In this document: one piece after another, positions 27,692 through 37,583 of the stretch
Layout: every line of letters begins with the position of its first letter
Numbering within the stretch: position 1 is the first letter of the stretch
From: Roseobacter sinensis
Lineage (GTDB): Bacteria > Pseudomonadota > Alphaproteobacteria > Rhodobacterales > Rhodobacteraceae
Reading direction: 5' to 3'
Length of the DNA: 64,000 nucleotides
Assembly: GCF_025755255.1 (NCBI RefSeq)
Contig: NZ_JALIEB010000001.1
Span: forward strand, 310,001 to 374,000
The notes under the pieces: generated by a model
The model's database searches: none
What the model was told of the DNA's origin: nothing
Seen by the model: only the letters and a program-made list of their open reading frames with translations
Position numbers and translations under genes: made by a program

Positions 27692-29209
27692 ATGTCTGGA
27701 AAGAAGCCCGTCGTCCTCTGCATTCTCGATGGCTGGGGGATCAGCGACCGCCGCGAGGGCAATGCACCGCTACTGGCGGACACGCCGAATATGGACCGGA
27801 TCATGGCAAGCTGCCCAAACGCGACACTGACGACCTTTGGCCCGGATGTCGGACTGCCGAAAGGGCAGATGGGCAACTCGGAGGTCGGGCACACCAATAT
27901 CGGCGCGGGGCGTGTGGTGGCGATGGATCTGGGGCAGATTGACCTGGCCATTGAGGAGGGCAGCTTTGCGCAGAATACGAGGCTGCGGGCCTTCATCACC
28001 CGGCTGCACGGCACTGGTGGCACGGCGCATCTGATCGGCGTTGTCTCGGACGGGGGGGTGCACGGCCACCTCAACCACATGATCGCGGCCGCCAAGGCGC
28101 TTCATGACGCGGATGTGCCGGTCGTGATCCACGCGCTGACCGACGGGCGCGATGTGGGCCCGAAGACCGCCAAGACGTACTTCGAGACGCTTGAGGACGC
28201 GCTGCCCCGGGGGGTGAAGATCGCGACGGTCACGGGGCGCTACTATGCGATGGACCGCGACACCCGGTGGGACCGCGTGTCGAAGGCCTTCGCAGCGATC
28301 GTCAAGGGCGAAGGCCATGCCGCGACAGATGCGCAGACAGCGGTGGAAGGTGCCTATGCCCGCGATGAAACCGATGAGTTCATTCAACCCACCGTGCTTG
28401 GTGGATATTCCGGCGCGCGGAATGGCGATGCGGTGTTCTGCCTGAACTTCCGCGCCGACCGTGCGCGCGAGATCATGGCCGCCATAGGTGATCCGGCCTT
28501 CGATGCCTTTCCGACCGGCCCGCGGCCCAACTGGGCGGCGCTGATGGGTATGGCGCAGTATTCCGAAGCCCATTCCGAATATATGTCGGTGATGTATCCG
28601 AAACCGGAGATCGCCAATACCCTCGGCGACTGGGTGGCGCAAAAGGGGCTGCGGCAGTTCCGGCTGGCCGAAACCGAGAAGTACCCGCATGTCACCTTCT
28701 TCCTGAACGGCGGCGAGGAGGTCTCCTTCGACGGTGAAGACCGCAAGATGCCGAAATCGCCCGATGTGGCGACCTACGATCTGCAGCCCGAGATGTCAGC
28801 GGGCGAGGTGACGGATGCCTTGGTCAACGCAATCGAAGCGCGCTATGACCTCATCGTCGTGAATTACGCCAACCCCGATATGGTCGGGCACACCGGCGAT
28901 CTCGATGCTGCGATCCGGGCCTGTGAAGCGGTCGACCAAGGCCTTGGGGCTGCGCTCGAGGCGCTTGAGGCCGCGGGCGGGGCGATGATCGTGACCGCAG
29001 ATCACGGCAATTGCGATGTGATGATCGATCCGGAGAGCGGCGGGCCGCATACGGCGCATACGCTGAACCCGGTGCCGGTTGTCGCAGTTGGTGCGCCGGA
29101 TGGGGCAACGATGGTGGACGGGCGGTTGGCAGATCTCGCGCCCACGGTCCTGCATCTGATGGGCATCGCACCCCCGCCCGAGATGACGGGGCGGTGCCTG
29201 CTCTCATGA
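27692..29209 (+). CDS. gpmI: 2,3-bisphosphoglycerate-independent phosphoglycerate mutase
   Basis: 505 aa, normal iPGM length. Alkaline-phosphatase-fold enzyme: LCILDGWGISDRREGNA at the start (metal Asp), MGNSEVGHTNIGAGR with phospho-accepting Ser63, DGRDVGPKTAKTYFE, and metal ligands NYANPDMVGHTGD and VTADHGNCD near the C-terminus. Interconverts 3- and 2-phosphoglycerate in glycolysis, probably using two manganese ions. Its stop overlaps the start of the EnvC-like gene (ATGA), starting the gpmI-envC-ctpA cluster known in many alphaproteobacteria. Confidence 0.97.
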   Translation: MSGKKPVVLCILDGWGISDRREGNAPLLADTPNMDRIMASCPNATLTTFGPDVGLPKGQMGNSEVGHTNIGAGRVVAMDLGQIDLAIEEGSFAQNTRLRAFITRLHGTGGTAHLIGVVSDGGVHGHLNHMIAAAKALHDADVPVVIHALTDGRDVGPKTAKTYFETLEDALPRGVKIATVTGRYYAMDRDTRWDRVSKAFAAIVKGEGHAATDAQTAVEGAYARDETDEFIQPTVLGGYSGARNGDAVFCLNFRADRAREIMAAIGDPAFDAFPTGPRPNWAALMGMAQYSEAHSEYMSVMYPKPEIANTLGDWVAQKGLRQFRLAETEKYPHVTFFLNGGEEVSFDGEDRKMPKSPDVATYDLQPEMSAGEVTDALVNAIEARYDLIVVNYANPDMVGHTGDLDAAIRACEAVDQGLGAALEALEAAGGAMIVTADHGNCDVMIDPESGGPHTAHTLNPVPVVAVGAPDGATMVDGRLADLAPTVLHLMGIAPPPEMTGRCLLS

Positions 29210-30336
29210 GGTGGCTTGCGCTGAGTGCGGCACTTCTTGTCCCGGTCTGGGCCATGGCCCAGTCGGACAACGCAGAGCGGGCCCGCGCCGCCATGACGAT
29301 GTTGCAGGAGGCCTCGGCGCGGCTCGAGGCCGCAGACAGCGCGCGCGACCGGGTCCGCGCCCTGACCCAGACAATCCAGGCCTTCGAGGAAGGCCTCGCT
29401 GCGCTGCGCAGCGGGTTGCGGCAGGCGGCTGTGCGCGAAGCCCAGCTTGCCGCGCAACTCCAGGCACGTGACGAGGAGGTCGCGACCCTCCTCGCGGTGT
29501 TGCAACGGATCGGTGCGCAATCGACACCCGTGGCTCTGCTGCATCCGGGCGGACCGACTGGGACGGCACGGTCAGGCATGCTGCTGGCCGACATGACCCC
29601 GGCGCTGAACGCGCGCGCGGCCGATCTGCGCCGCGATCTGGAGAGTTTGCAGGTGCTGCGGTCGATGCAGACCGATGCGGCGGACCAGCTGACCCTCGGG
29701 CTCAACGAAGTTCAGGCGGCACGAACGGCGCTCAACCAAGCGATTGCGGAGCGCTCTGCGCTGCCGACCCGCTTCACGCAGGATCCCGTGCGCGAGGCGA
29801 TTCTGTTGGCCTCTGCCGAAACTCTGGACAGCTTCGCTCGTGGCTTGCAGCGCGTCACGGTGGATGAGACGGCCGCTGCACCGGCGGCATTGGACGGAAC
29901 CAAGGGTGATCTGCGCCTGCCGGTGCAGGGCGTGATCCTGCGCGAGGCCGGAGCCGCGGATGCAGCAGGCGTTGTCCGCCCCGGTATCATCGTGGCGACC
30001 CGCCCCGAGGCCATCGTCACGAGCCCGGTCGCGGCAACAATCCGCTACACCGGCCCCCTGCTCGACCTCGGACAGGTGGTGATTCTCGAACCGCAGGCGG
30101 ATGTGCTCTTTGTCCTTGCGGGTTTAGATGTCGTTTACGGACGCGCCGGAGAGGTTATTGACGCAGGCGCTCCCTTGGGGCTTATGGGGGACTCTGCGGC
30201 GGAAAACCGGCGGGAATTGTCAACAGATGGTGATGACACTGGCGCCCTGCGGTCAGAAACGCTCTATATAGAGGTAAGATATCAGAACGTGCCCGAGGAC
30301 CCCGGCCTCTGGTTCCGAACCGATAAGGATGGATAG
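29206..30336 (+). CDS. EnvC-like murein hydrolase activator (LytM domain without zinc ligands)
   Basis: 376 aa. Signal peptide MRWLALSAALLVPVWAMAQ, long coiled-coil region (about 20-220; ERARAAMTMLQEASARLEAADSA), then a C-terminal LytM/M23 fold (DLRLPVQGVILR, VVRPGIIVATRPEAIVTSP, DLGQVVILE, GAPLGLMG). The M23 zinc ligands (HxGxD and HxH) are absent: there is no histidine in the LytM region. It therefore fits a non-catalytic EnvC-type activator of cell-division amidases. Coupled to gpmI by ATGA and followed within 6 bp by ctpA. Confidence 0.85.
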   Translation: MRWLALSAALLVPVWAMAQSDNAERARAAMTMLQEASARLEAADSARDRVRALTQTIQAFEEGLAALRSGLRQAAVREAQLAAQLQARDEEVATLLAVLQRIGAQSTPVALLHPGGPTGTARSGMLLADMTPALNARAADLRRDLESLQVLRSMQTDAADQLTLGLNEVQAARTALNQAIAERSALPTRFTQDPVREAILLASAETLDSFARGLQRVTVDETAAAPAALDGTKGDLRLPVQGVILREAGAADAAGVVRPGIIVATRPEAIVTSPVAATIRYTGPLLDLGQVVILEPQADVLFVLAGLDVVYGRAGEVIDAGAPLGLMGDSAAENRRELSTDGDDTGALRSETLYIEVRYQNVPEDPGLWFRTDKDG

Positions 30337-30342
30337 AGAACA

Positions 30343-31683
30343 ATGAAAAAGTTTGCCATGGCGGCATTGGGCGGCACCCTCGCAGGCGTCATCGCGACGA
30401 CGCAGGTGGTCGGGCCCCTTCTGGCCCAGGAAAGCGAGAAATCGAGCAACGTCTATGAACAGCTGGATCTCTTTGGTGACATATTCGAGCGCATTCGGGC
30501 CCAATATGTCGAAGAGGTTGATTCCAAGGAACTTATCGAGGCGGCCATCGACGGGATGCTGACCTCGCTCGACCCGCATTCGAGCTATCTCTCGCCGGAT
30601 GACGCCGCTGCCATGCGGGTACAGACGCGCGGCGAATTCGGCGGCCTCGGGATCGAGGTCACGCAGGAAGAAGGTTTTGTGAAGGTGGTCTCGCCCATCG
30701 ACGGCACGCCGGCAGATGAGGCCGGCGTCGAAGCGGGCGACTTCATCACTCACGTCAATGGCGAATCCGTACTCGGCCTGACCCTCGATGAAGCGGTCGA
30801 GATGATGCGCGGCCCCGTGGGATCTGAGATCCTGATCACCGTCGTGCGCGAAGGTGAGGCGGAACCCTTCGACGTCTCGATCATCCGCGACACCATCAAG
30901 CTGACAGCAGTTCGCACGCGCACCGAAGGCAATACCGTGGTGCTGCGGGTCACCACCTTCAATGACCAGACCTACGCCAATCTCAAGTCCGGGCTGGAAG
31001 AACAGATCGAGGAAGTCGGCGGGATCGACAAGATCAACGGCATCGTCATCGACTTACGCAACAATCCCGGAGGCTTGCTGAACCAGGCGATCGAGGTGTC
31101 GGACGCCTTCCTTGAAAAGGGTGAGATCGTCAGCACCCGCGGCCGCGAAGTCCAGGATGGCGAGCGGTTCAACGCCACGGCGGGCGATCTCGCGCAGGGC
31201 AAGCCGATCGTCGTTCTGATCAACGGCGGGTCGGCCTCGGCCTCGGAGATCGTCGCGGGCGCGCTGCAAGACCATCGCCGCGCCATCGTCGTGGGCACCA
31301 AGAGCTTCGGCAAAGGGTCGGTGCAGACGGTGATGCCGCTGCGTGGCGAGGGTGCGATGCGCCTGACCACGGCGCGCTATTACACGCCGTCGGGCCGGTC
31401 TATCCAGTCGCTGGGCGTCTCGCCTGATATCGTCGTGCAACAGCCGCGCAATCGGCCCGAGACCGAAGACGAAGAGGATGATGCGACACCGCGGAGCCTG
31501 CGGTCGGAGGCGGATCTGCGCGGCAGCCTGAACAACGACAGCCTCTCCGAGGACGAGATCAAGCAGATCGAAGCCGACCGCGCGAAGGCGGAAGCCGCAG
31601 CCGCGCTGCGTGAAGAGGACTATCAACTGGCCTACGCCATCGACATCCTGAAGGGACTGAACGCGCTGGTCCCGGTCGAGTAG
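30343..31683 (+). CDS. ctpA: S41 family carboxy-terminal processing protease
   Basis: 446 aa. N-terminal signal or anchor (MAALGGTLAGVIATTQVVG), a PDZ domain (about 85-170; GLGIEVTQEEGFVKVVSPIDG) and the S41 core with LRNNPGGLLNQAI, GGSASASEIVAGALQD (nucleophile serine) and GTKSFGKGSVQTV (general-base lysine). An acidic stretch (RPETEDEEDDATP) follows the core. CtpA trims periplasmic proteins, often murein hydrolases or their regulators; its position behind the EnvC-like gene supports an envelope/division role. Confidence 0.95.
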   Translation: MKKFAMAALGGTLAGVIATTQVVGPLLAQESEKSSNVYEQLDLFGDIFERIRAQYVEEVDSKELIEAAIDGMLTSLDPHSSYLSPDDAAAMRVQTRGEFGGLGIEVTQEEGFVKVVSPIDGTPADEAGVEAGDFITHVNGESVLGLTLDEAVEMMRGPVGSEILITVVREGEAEPFDVSIIRDTIKLTAVRTRTEGNTVVLRVTTFNDQTYANLKSGLEEQIEEVGGIDKINGIVIDLRNNPGGLLNQAIEVSDAFLEKGEIVSTRGREVQDGERFNATAGDLAQGKPIVVLINGGSASASEIVAGALQDHRRAIVVGTKSFGKGSVQTVMPLRGEGAMRLTTARYYTPSGRSIQSLGVSPDIVVQQPRNRPETEDEEDDATPRSLRSEADLRGSLNNDSLSEDEIKQIEADRAKAEAAAALREEDYQLAYAIDILKGLNALVPVE

Positions 31684-31755
31684 ATCGTCAACAGACCTTC
31701 GCGCGTTCCGAAGAGCGGTGCGCAGGTCTGACGGAAATCGCGGTCGCGGGGGCGC

Positions 31756-32451
31756 TCAGAATTGTGCGCGCCTGCGACGTGAGACAGTCAGATCGGCGAG
31801 GACCAGCGTGGTGTCAGCGGGCGCGTCGAAGATCAGGTCGATCCAGGCGCTTTCGACCCGCTTCTCATTCAGCTTGGTGTAGGCGAGGTCGAAGTCGGCC
31901 GCGACCGGCCCGGTCTGCATCTCCAGATCGCAGACAATCTGCTCGGTGTTTGGACCGTGACGCACGTTGAGCCGCCCGAAAGCCTTGATCTCGCGGCTCG
32001 GCTCGATTGCGCTGTGCAGGCCAAGCACATGAGATTTGGTCAGTCCGGTGACAGCGGCATCAGGCAGATCGACGACCACTGACACGAACGAGCCGTCAAA
32101 CCCCGCGACCTTCACCTGCAACCCATAGGCGGCGCCATCCGCGCGGGGCGAGCGGTTCTGCCGCACGACAATCTCGGCCCGTTGACCATCATGAAAGAGC
32201 GAAATTCGATCGTCGAGTCGTGTCTGTTCTGACACCACCGACGATTGCGGCACGGACAATGGCTTGCACCATAAATCGGGCCGCCACGCCCAATCGGCGT
32301 TGAGAGGTTTGGGGAGGCTGTCCGATCCGTCTGACCTGTCCGGGCCGTTCACCGGGGTATCCGGTTTGGCGCCAAAAAGCCGCCCGATCAGCGCGGATCG
32401 CCGCCGGCCTGTCATGTCTCGGCGCCCCGGCCCCACCGGAGCGCGCCGCAT
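31756..32451 (-). CDS. DUF6478 family protein
   Basis: 231 aa with start ATG 32451-32449 (an alternative in-frame ATG lies at 32415; neither has a strong ribosome site). Family regions: LNADWAWRPDLWCKPLS, FDGSFVSVVVDLPDA, RLNVRHGPNTEQIVCDLE, FDLAYTKLNEKRVESAW, IDLIFDAPADTTLVLADL, ending in the basic SRRRRAQF. Soluble, no signal peptide. I recall the family as widespread in Rhodobacterales without assigned function. It lies downstream of ilvD on the same strand, 58 bp away. Confidence 0.75.
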   Translation of the reverse strand: MRRAPVGPGRRDMTGRRRSALIGRLFGAKPDTPVNGPDRSDGSDSLPKPLNADWAWRPDLWCKPLSVPQSSVVSEQTRLDDRISLFHDGQRAEIVVRQNRSPRADGAAYGLQVKVAGFDGSFVSVVVDLPDAAVTGLTKSHVLGLHSAIEPSREIKAFGRLNVRHGPNTEQIVCDLEMQTGPVAADFDLAYTKLNEKRVESAWIDLIFDAPADTTLVLADLTVSRRRRAQF

Positions 32452-32509
32452 GTTGAACCGTGGCGCGGGGCTATCCTATGTCCCGGGCTGGTTGGCATGG
32501 ATCTGGCGC

Positions 32510-34273
32510 TCAGAGCTCCATGTAGGCATGACCCTCCTCCTTGGCGCCGGGGTGCGTGACCGCGCCCAGATAGGTCGGGCCGACGAGTTTGGCGTATTTC
32601 CAAAGCGCGCCTGCTCCATAGATCGTCTGACGCGGACCGGTCCAGGCGGCCTTGCGCTCGGCCATCTCGTCTTCCGAGATATCGACGGTGATCGTGCCTT
32701 CGATGGCATTGAGCGTGATCATGTCGCCGTCCTTCAAAAGTGCGATGGGGCCGCCGTGGGCGGCCTCGGGGCCCACGTGGCCGACGCAGAACCCGCGCGT
32801 GGCACCCGAGAAGCGGCCATCGGTGATCAGCGCGACCTTCTTGCCCATGCCCTGGCCCGACAGCGCTGCGGTCGTGGCCAGCATCTCGCGCATGCCTGGC
32901 CCGCCCGCGGGCCCCTCGTTGCGGATCACGAAGACATCGCCTTCCTCATAGGTGCGGTTCTGCACCGCCTCGAAGGCGTCCTGCTCGCATTCGAAGACCC
33001 GCGCAGGGCCGGTGAAAAGCAGGTGCTGCGGCTCCATCCCGGCGATCTTCACGATGGCACCTTCCGGGGCGAGGTTGCCCTTGAGACCGACCACGCCGCC
33101 GGTCTTGCTCAGCGGTGTTTCGACCGGGTAGATGACCTTGCCATCGGCCTCCAGCGAGACCTTGTCGAGTTCCTCGCCGATCGAATAACCCGTCACGGTC
33201 ATGCAATCCTCATGGATCAGCCCCGCCTTGCGCAGCTCTTTCATCACCACGGGAACGCCGCCCACTTCGTAGAGGTCCTTGGCCACATACTGCCCGCCCG
33301 GTTTGAGATCGACGAAATAGGGTGTGTCGCGGAAGATCTCGCAGACGTCTTCGAGGAAAAAGTCTATGCCGGCCTCATGCGCCATGGCGGGCAGGTGAAG
33401 GCCCGCGTTGGTCGAGCCACCAGTGCAGGCGACGATGCGCGCGGCGTTCTCGAAGGCTTCGCGCGTACAGATATCCCGCGCGCGGATGTTCTTCTCGATC
33501 AGGGTCATCACGGCAGCACCGGAGGCCTCGGCATAGGCGTCGCGGCTCTCGTAAGGGGCTGGCGCTCCGGCGGAATTCGGAAGTGCAAGACCGATGGCTT
33601 CCGACACGCAGGCCATGGTGTTCGCGGTGAATTGCCCGCCGCAGGCACCGGCGGAGGGGCAGGCGACCCGCTCGAGGATTTCAAGCTCAGCTTCGGTGAG
33701 GCTGCCGTTCTGCTGCCGTCCGACGGCTTCGAACATGTCCTGCACGGTGAGGTCGCGGTTGGCGAAATCCTCGGGCACCTTGGAGCCCGTCGGCGCGCGG
33801 CCGGGCAGGATCGACCCGCCATAGAGGAAGACCGATGGCACGTTCAGACGGATCATCGCCATCATCATGCCGGGCAGGGACTTGTCGCAGCCCGCCAAGC
33901 CCACGAGTGCATCGTAGCAATGGCCGCGCATCGTCAGCTCGACCGTATCCGCGATGGCCTCGCGCGAGGCCAAAGACGAGCGCATGCCCTCATGCCCCAT
34001 CGCGATGCCGTCCGTCACGGTGATGGTGGTGAACTCGCGCGGCGTGCCGCGCTCGCGCTTGACGCCCATCTTCACCGCCTGCGCCTGACGGTTCAGCGCG
34101 ATGTTGCAGGGTGCGGCCTCGTTCCAGCAGGTGGCCACCCCCACCAGCGGCTGGTGGATCTCCTCTTCGGTCATGCCCATGGCGTAGTAGTAGGAGCGGT
34201 GCGGCGCGCGCGCAGGGCCTTCGGTCACGTGGCGGCTGGGCAGTTTCGATTTGTCGAAACGCTGGCTGGTCAT
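32510..34273 (-). CDS. ilvD: Dihydroxy-acid dehydratase
   Basis: 587 aa. IlvD/Edd family: [56 protein letters not shown] and [12 protein letters not shown] are the conserved Fe-S and substrate regions, with [15 protein letters not shown] near the C-terminus. It converts 2,3-dihydroxyisovalerate and the isoleucine analogue to 2-oxo acids in branched-chain amino-acid synthesis. Start ATG 34273-34271 follows GAGGGGGAGA; an upstream in-frame start (34369) is rejected. Divergent from the ABC/cNMP gene, with about 207 bp between starts in which I see no clear operator. Confidence 0.95.
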   Translation of the reverse strand: MTSQRFDKSKLPSRHVTEGPARAPHRSYYYAMGMTEEEIHQPLVGVATCWNEAAPCNIALNRQAQAVKMGVKRERGTPREFTTITVTDGIAMGHEGMRSSLASREAIADTVELTMRGHCYDALVGLAGCDKSLPGMMMAMIRLNVPSVFLYGGSILPGRAPTGSKVPEDFANRDLTVQDMFEAVGRQQNGSLTEAELEILERVACPSAGACGGQFTANTMACVSEAIGLALPNSAGAPAPYESRDAYAEASGAAVMTLIEKNIRARDICTREAFENAARIVACTGGSTNAGLHLPAMAHEAGIDFFLEDVCEIFRDTPYFVDLKPGGQYVAKDLYEVGGVPVVMKELRKAGLIHEDCMTVTGYSIGEELDKVSLEADGKVIYPVETPLSKTGGVVGLKGNLAPEGAIVKIAGMEPQHLLFTGPARVFECEQDAFEAVQNRTYEEGDVFVIRNEGPAGGPGMREMLATTAALSGQGMGKKVALITDGRFSGATRGFCVGHVGPEAAHGGPIALLKDGDMITLNAIEGTITVDISEDEMAERKAAWTGPRQTIYGAGALWKYAKLVGPTYLGAVTHPGAKEEGHAYMEL

Positions 34274-34480
34274 GGGCTGTCTCCCCCTCAAAAGTATCCC
34301 AATCCGAATAGCCAACCCCCTTATGGCCTGCAAGGCACAAGCGTTCATCCGCGCACACAGCATGACCATATGTGCGCTTGTATTGGCATATCGGGGGCCC
34401 TAAGTACTTGAAACACCCGCGAGTGTGCGCCTGACAAACTGCACCCTGTGCATCGTCGGCCCGATACCGAAAGCCATTGC

Positions 34481-37400
34481 ATGGAAAAGTCACTCTTTGC
34501 GTTCATTTGGAAGTTTTCCAAACGGGAGCAGCTGTTTCTGCTGTTCTTCACGCTCTTTACCTTCCCGTTTCTCTACGCCACGCTGGAGCTGCCCAAGCGG
34601 ATCATCAACGATGCCATCGGGGCCGCCACCGAGACGGTGACCGTGATCGGGATCAGCATGACGCAGACGCAGTTCCTGATGGCGCTGTGCTTTGCCTATC
34701 TGGGCGCGGTGCTGGTGCACGGGTTGCTGAAGATGCGGCTGAACACGATGAAGGGTGTTCTGGCCGAGCGCATGCTGCGCCGGTTCCGGTACAGGCTGAT
34801 CAACCGCATGACGCGCTTTCCGCGCAGCTATTTCCGCAACACCAGCCAAGGCGAGCTGGTCTCGATGGTTACCTCCGAGGCCGAGCCCATGGGCGGGCTG
34901 ATGGGCGATGCGGTGGCGCAGCCCGTCTTCCAGGCGGGGCAGATGCTGATCATCGTGATCTTCCTCTTTGCCCAGAGTGTCTGGTTCGGGCTGGCGGGCG
35001 TCGCGCTTATCCCGCTGCAGGCCTGGCTCATCCCGATGCTGCAGCGGCAGATCAATCAGCTGAACAAGAAACGCATCGTGGAGGTGCGCAGCTTCTCCTC
35101 CGAGATCGGAGAGACGGCAGCGGGCATCGGCGATCTGCGGACCAACGGTGGGCTGCGCTACCGGCTGGCGGCTTTCACCGACCGGCTGGGGCGGCTCTTC
35201 GAGATCCGCTTCCAGATCTACCAGAAGAAGTTCTTCATGAAGTTCCTCAACAACTTCATCACGCAGCTCACACCGTTCTTCTTCTATTCCGTCGGCGGCT
35301 ATCTGGCGATCAAGGGCGATATCACGGTGGGCGCGCTGGTTGCCGCACTGGCCGCCTACAAGGATCTCAGCTCGCCATGGAAAGAGCTTCTGACCTATTA
35401 CAACCAGGTGCAGGACATGTCTCTGCGCTGGGAGATCGTGACCGAGCGGTTCGATCCCAAGGGCATGATCGACGAGAGCCTCTTCGAGGGCGAGCCTGCC
35501 GAGGTACCACGCCTCGACGGCGCGATATCGATCCGGAACGTGACCGTGCGCAACTCTGATGGCAACGCGGTGCTGGAAGACATCAATCTGGAGATCCCGG
35601 CCGGCGCGCGCGTCGCCGTCCAAAGTACGAGCCAGGTGGAACGCACTGCGCTTGCCGAGCTTCTGACCCGGGAGGTGCTGCCAACACGGGGCAGCGTGAC
35701 GATCGCGGGGCATGACATCGCCGGTCTGCATCAGGCGGTGATCGCGGCGCGCATCGGCTACGCGCATTCGCGGCCCTATCTCTTCGACGGGACCCTTGGC
35801 GACAATCTCCTGATGCCGCTGAAGTCCAGCCCCAAGACCGTGCTCTGGGATCCGGACCGCAAGGACCGCACGACGCTCGAGGCCAAACGTGCGGGCAACA
35901 GTCTCGACAGCATCAAGGCCGATTGGGTCGATCCGGGCCTGGCGGGGTTGAACACGACCGAAGAGATCCGCGGCTGGTGGTTCCAACTGGTTGAGGCGAT
36001 GGGCATTGACGAGCTGATGTTCCGCCGCATGCTGATGTCGCTCATGGACGCCGAGCTGCACACGCAGCTCGCAGCTTCCATCGTGTCGCTGCGCGACGAG
36101 ATCTATGAGAAGCTGGTCGCGCGCGGCCTCGATGGCTATGTGAACCGCTTCCATCCGGACGAATTCAACCCGTCGATCCCCTTGGGCGGCAACCTGATGT
36201 TCGCTGCCCCCAAACGCCAGATCTCGCAGCGCGGGCTTGCGGCGGAGAGCGGACTGGTTGAGCTGATCAGCGAGCTTGGACTGGCGGAACAGGCGATTGC
36301 GATTTCCCAGACCCTGATCGAGACGTTGCACCAGACCTTTGGCATGGATGGGACGAGCCACCCGCTTTTCACCGCGCTCGACATCGAAGAAGAACTCTAT
36401 GAGCGCCTCGTCGATATTGCCACGCGACGTCAGGAAAAGGGTGACGGTGCGCTGAGCGAGGAAGAGTTCACGCTTCTGCTGACAGTCCCCTTCGCCTTCA
36501 CCGCCGAGCAGATCGGCCCGGGGTTCCCGGAGAGCTTCAAGACGGAAATCCTCGAGATCCGCGCGGCCAAGGGCGAAGAGATGCGCGAGCGGATGCGCGG
36601 GCTCTTCGTGCCGATCGCGCCGGAGAATTACCTGCCACGTCTCAGCCTCATGGAGAATGCGCTTTATGGACGTATCTCGGCAATCGCCGGCGTGCAGGGC
36701 GAGTTGATCGAGGATCTTGTGGCCGAGGTTCTGTCGGAGCACGGGTTGAAGCGCCAGGTGGCCGAGACTGTTCTCGACGTCAAGACCGGGCTCGGTGGCA
36801 CCAATCTCGCCGGTATATTCCAGGAGCGGGCCGCCTTCAGCCGCGCCGGGATCAAACGCCCCGACGTCCTGATCCTCGACACGGTACTGGCCAGCCACGA
36901 TGCCGCCAGCCGCAAGCGGGCGCGCGCCAAGCTTCAGGATCTGCTGCCCAATACCACGATGATCTTCCTCGAAGACAAATTCGAGAATCCGACGGCCTAC
37001 GACATGTTTGTCGAGATCAAGAACGGGCGCATCGACGGAGAGGACCACACCGAAACCCTCGAGGCGGTGGACAGCGGCTCGGACGATCTGCGCCGGAAAA
37101 TCCGGGTGATTTCGCGCACGCCTCTCTTCGAGAACCTCGACTCGCGCTCGCAGCGCCTGCTGGCCTTCTCGGCGCAATGGTACAAGGCGAAGAAGGGCAC
37201 GCGCATCTTCTCGATGGGCGAGAAGCCCGATGCGGCTTATCTGTGTCTGTCCGGCCACGCCATGATGGGCTACCGCGATGACGACGACGCGTGGCATGAC
37301 GTGACCACAGTGGGGCCCGGGCGGCTGATCGGTGATCTGGCCATCATTCTGGATGAGCCGCGGCAGCTTGATCTCGTGGCCCAGGAGGAGACGAAATTTC

Positions 37401-37570
37401 TCAGGATCGGCGCGCCTGAGTTCCGGGCGGTGATCGAGACCGACCCGAAGGTGCTGATGAGCCTGCTGCAGACCGTTGCAGGCCACCTGACCGGGGCCGC
37501 CGAGCTGCTGCGTGAGGCGCGGGTGAGCATCCCGCAAGACGATCAGGAATACGCGCGCACCGACGCCTGA
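34481..37570 (+). CDS. Degenerate ABC exporter fused to cyclic-nucleotide-binding domain
   Basis: 1029 aa from the ATG at 34481. Domains: an ABC exporter transmembrane region (1-310; REQLFLLFFTLFTFPF onward, six helices), an ABC-like nucleotide-binding half (about 345-430), an insertion of about 340 residues with mostly helical sequence, the second NBD half (about 770-830) and a cNMP-binding domain (about 870-1010; LFENLDSRSQRLLAFS, GPGRLIGDLAIILDEPRQL). The Walker A site is lost (VAVQSTSQVERTALAEL instead of GxxGxGKS). The signature becomes LAGIFQERAAFSRAG, and the Walker B has LILDTVLASHD (no catalytic Glu). Hydrolysis of ATP is unlikely; a regulatory or scaffolding role is possible. Followed by the CPBP gene after 13 bp. 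Confidence 0.85.
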   Translation: MEKSLFAFIWKFSKREQLFLLFFTLFTFPFLYATLELPKRIINDAIGAATETVTVIGISMTQTQFLMALCFAYLGAVLVHGLLKMRLNTMKGVLAERMLRRFRYRLINRMTRFPRSYFRNTSQGELVSMVTSEAEPMGGLMGDAVAQPVFQAGQMLIIVIFLFAQSVWFGLAGVALIPLQAWLIPMLQRQINQLNKKRIVEVRSFSSEIGETAAGIGDLRTNGGLRYRLAAFTDRLGRLFEIRFQIYQKKFFMKFLNNFITQLTPFFFYSVGGYLAIKGDITVGALVAALAAYKDLSSPWKELLTYYNQVQDMSLRWEIVTERFDPKGMIDESLFEGEPAEVPRLDGAISIRNVTVRNSDGNAVLEDINLEIPAGARVAVQSTSQVERTALAELLTREVLPTRGSVTIAGHDIAGLHQAVIAARIGYAHSRPYLFDGTLGDNLLMPLKSSPKTVLWDPDRKDRTTLEAKRAGNSLDSIKADWVDPGLAGLNTTEEIRGWWFQLVEAMGIDELMFRRMLMSLMDAELHTQLAASIVSLRDEIYEKLVARGLDGYVNRFHPDEFNPSIPLGGNLMFAAPKRQISQRGLAAESGLVELISELGLAEQAIAISQTLIETLHQTFGMDGTSHPLFTALDIEEELYERLVDIATRRQEKGDGALSEEEFTLLLTVPFAFTAEQIGPGFPESFKTEILEIRAAKGEEMRERMRGLFVPIAPENYLPRLSLMENALYGRISAIAGVQGELIEDLVAEVLSEHGLKRQVAETVLDVKTGLGGTNLAGIFQERAAFSRAGIKRPDVLILDTVLASHDAASRKRARAKLQDLLPNTTMIFLEDKFENPTAYDMFVEIKNGRIDGEDHTETLEAVDSGSDDLRRKIRVISRTPLFENLDSRSQRLLAFSAQWYKAKKGTRIFSMGEKPDAAYLCLSGHAMMGYRDDDDAWHDVTTVGPGRLIGDLAIILDEPRQLDLVAQEETKFLRIGAPEFRAVIETDPKVLMSLLQTVAGHLTGAAELLREARVSIPQDDQEYARTDA

Positions 37571-37583
37571 GGGAGACCGAGCT

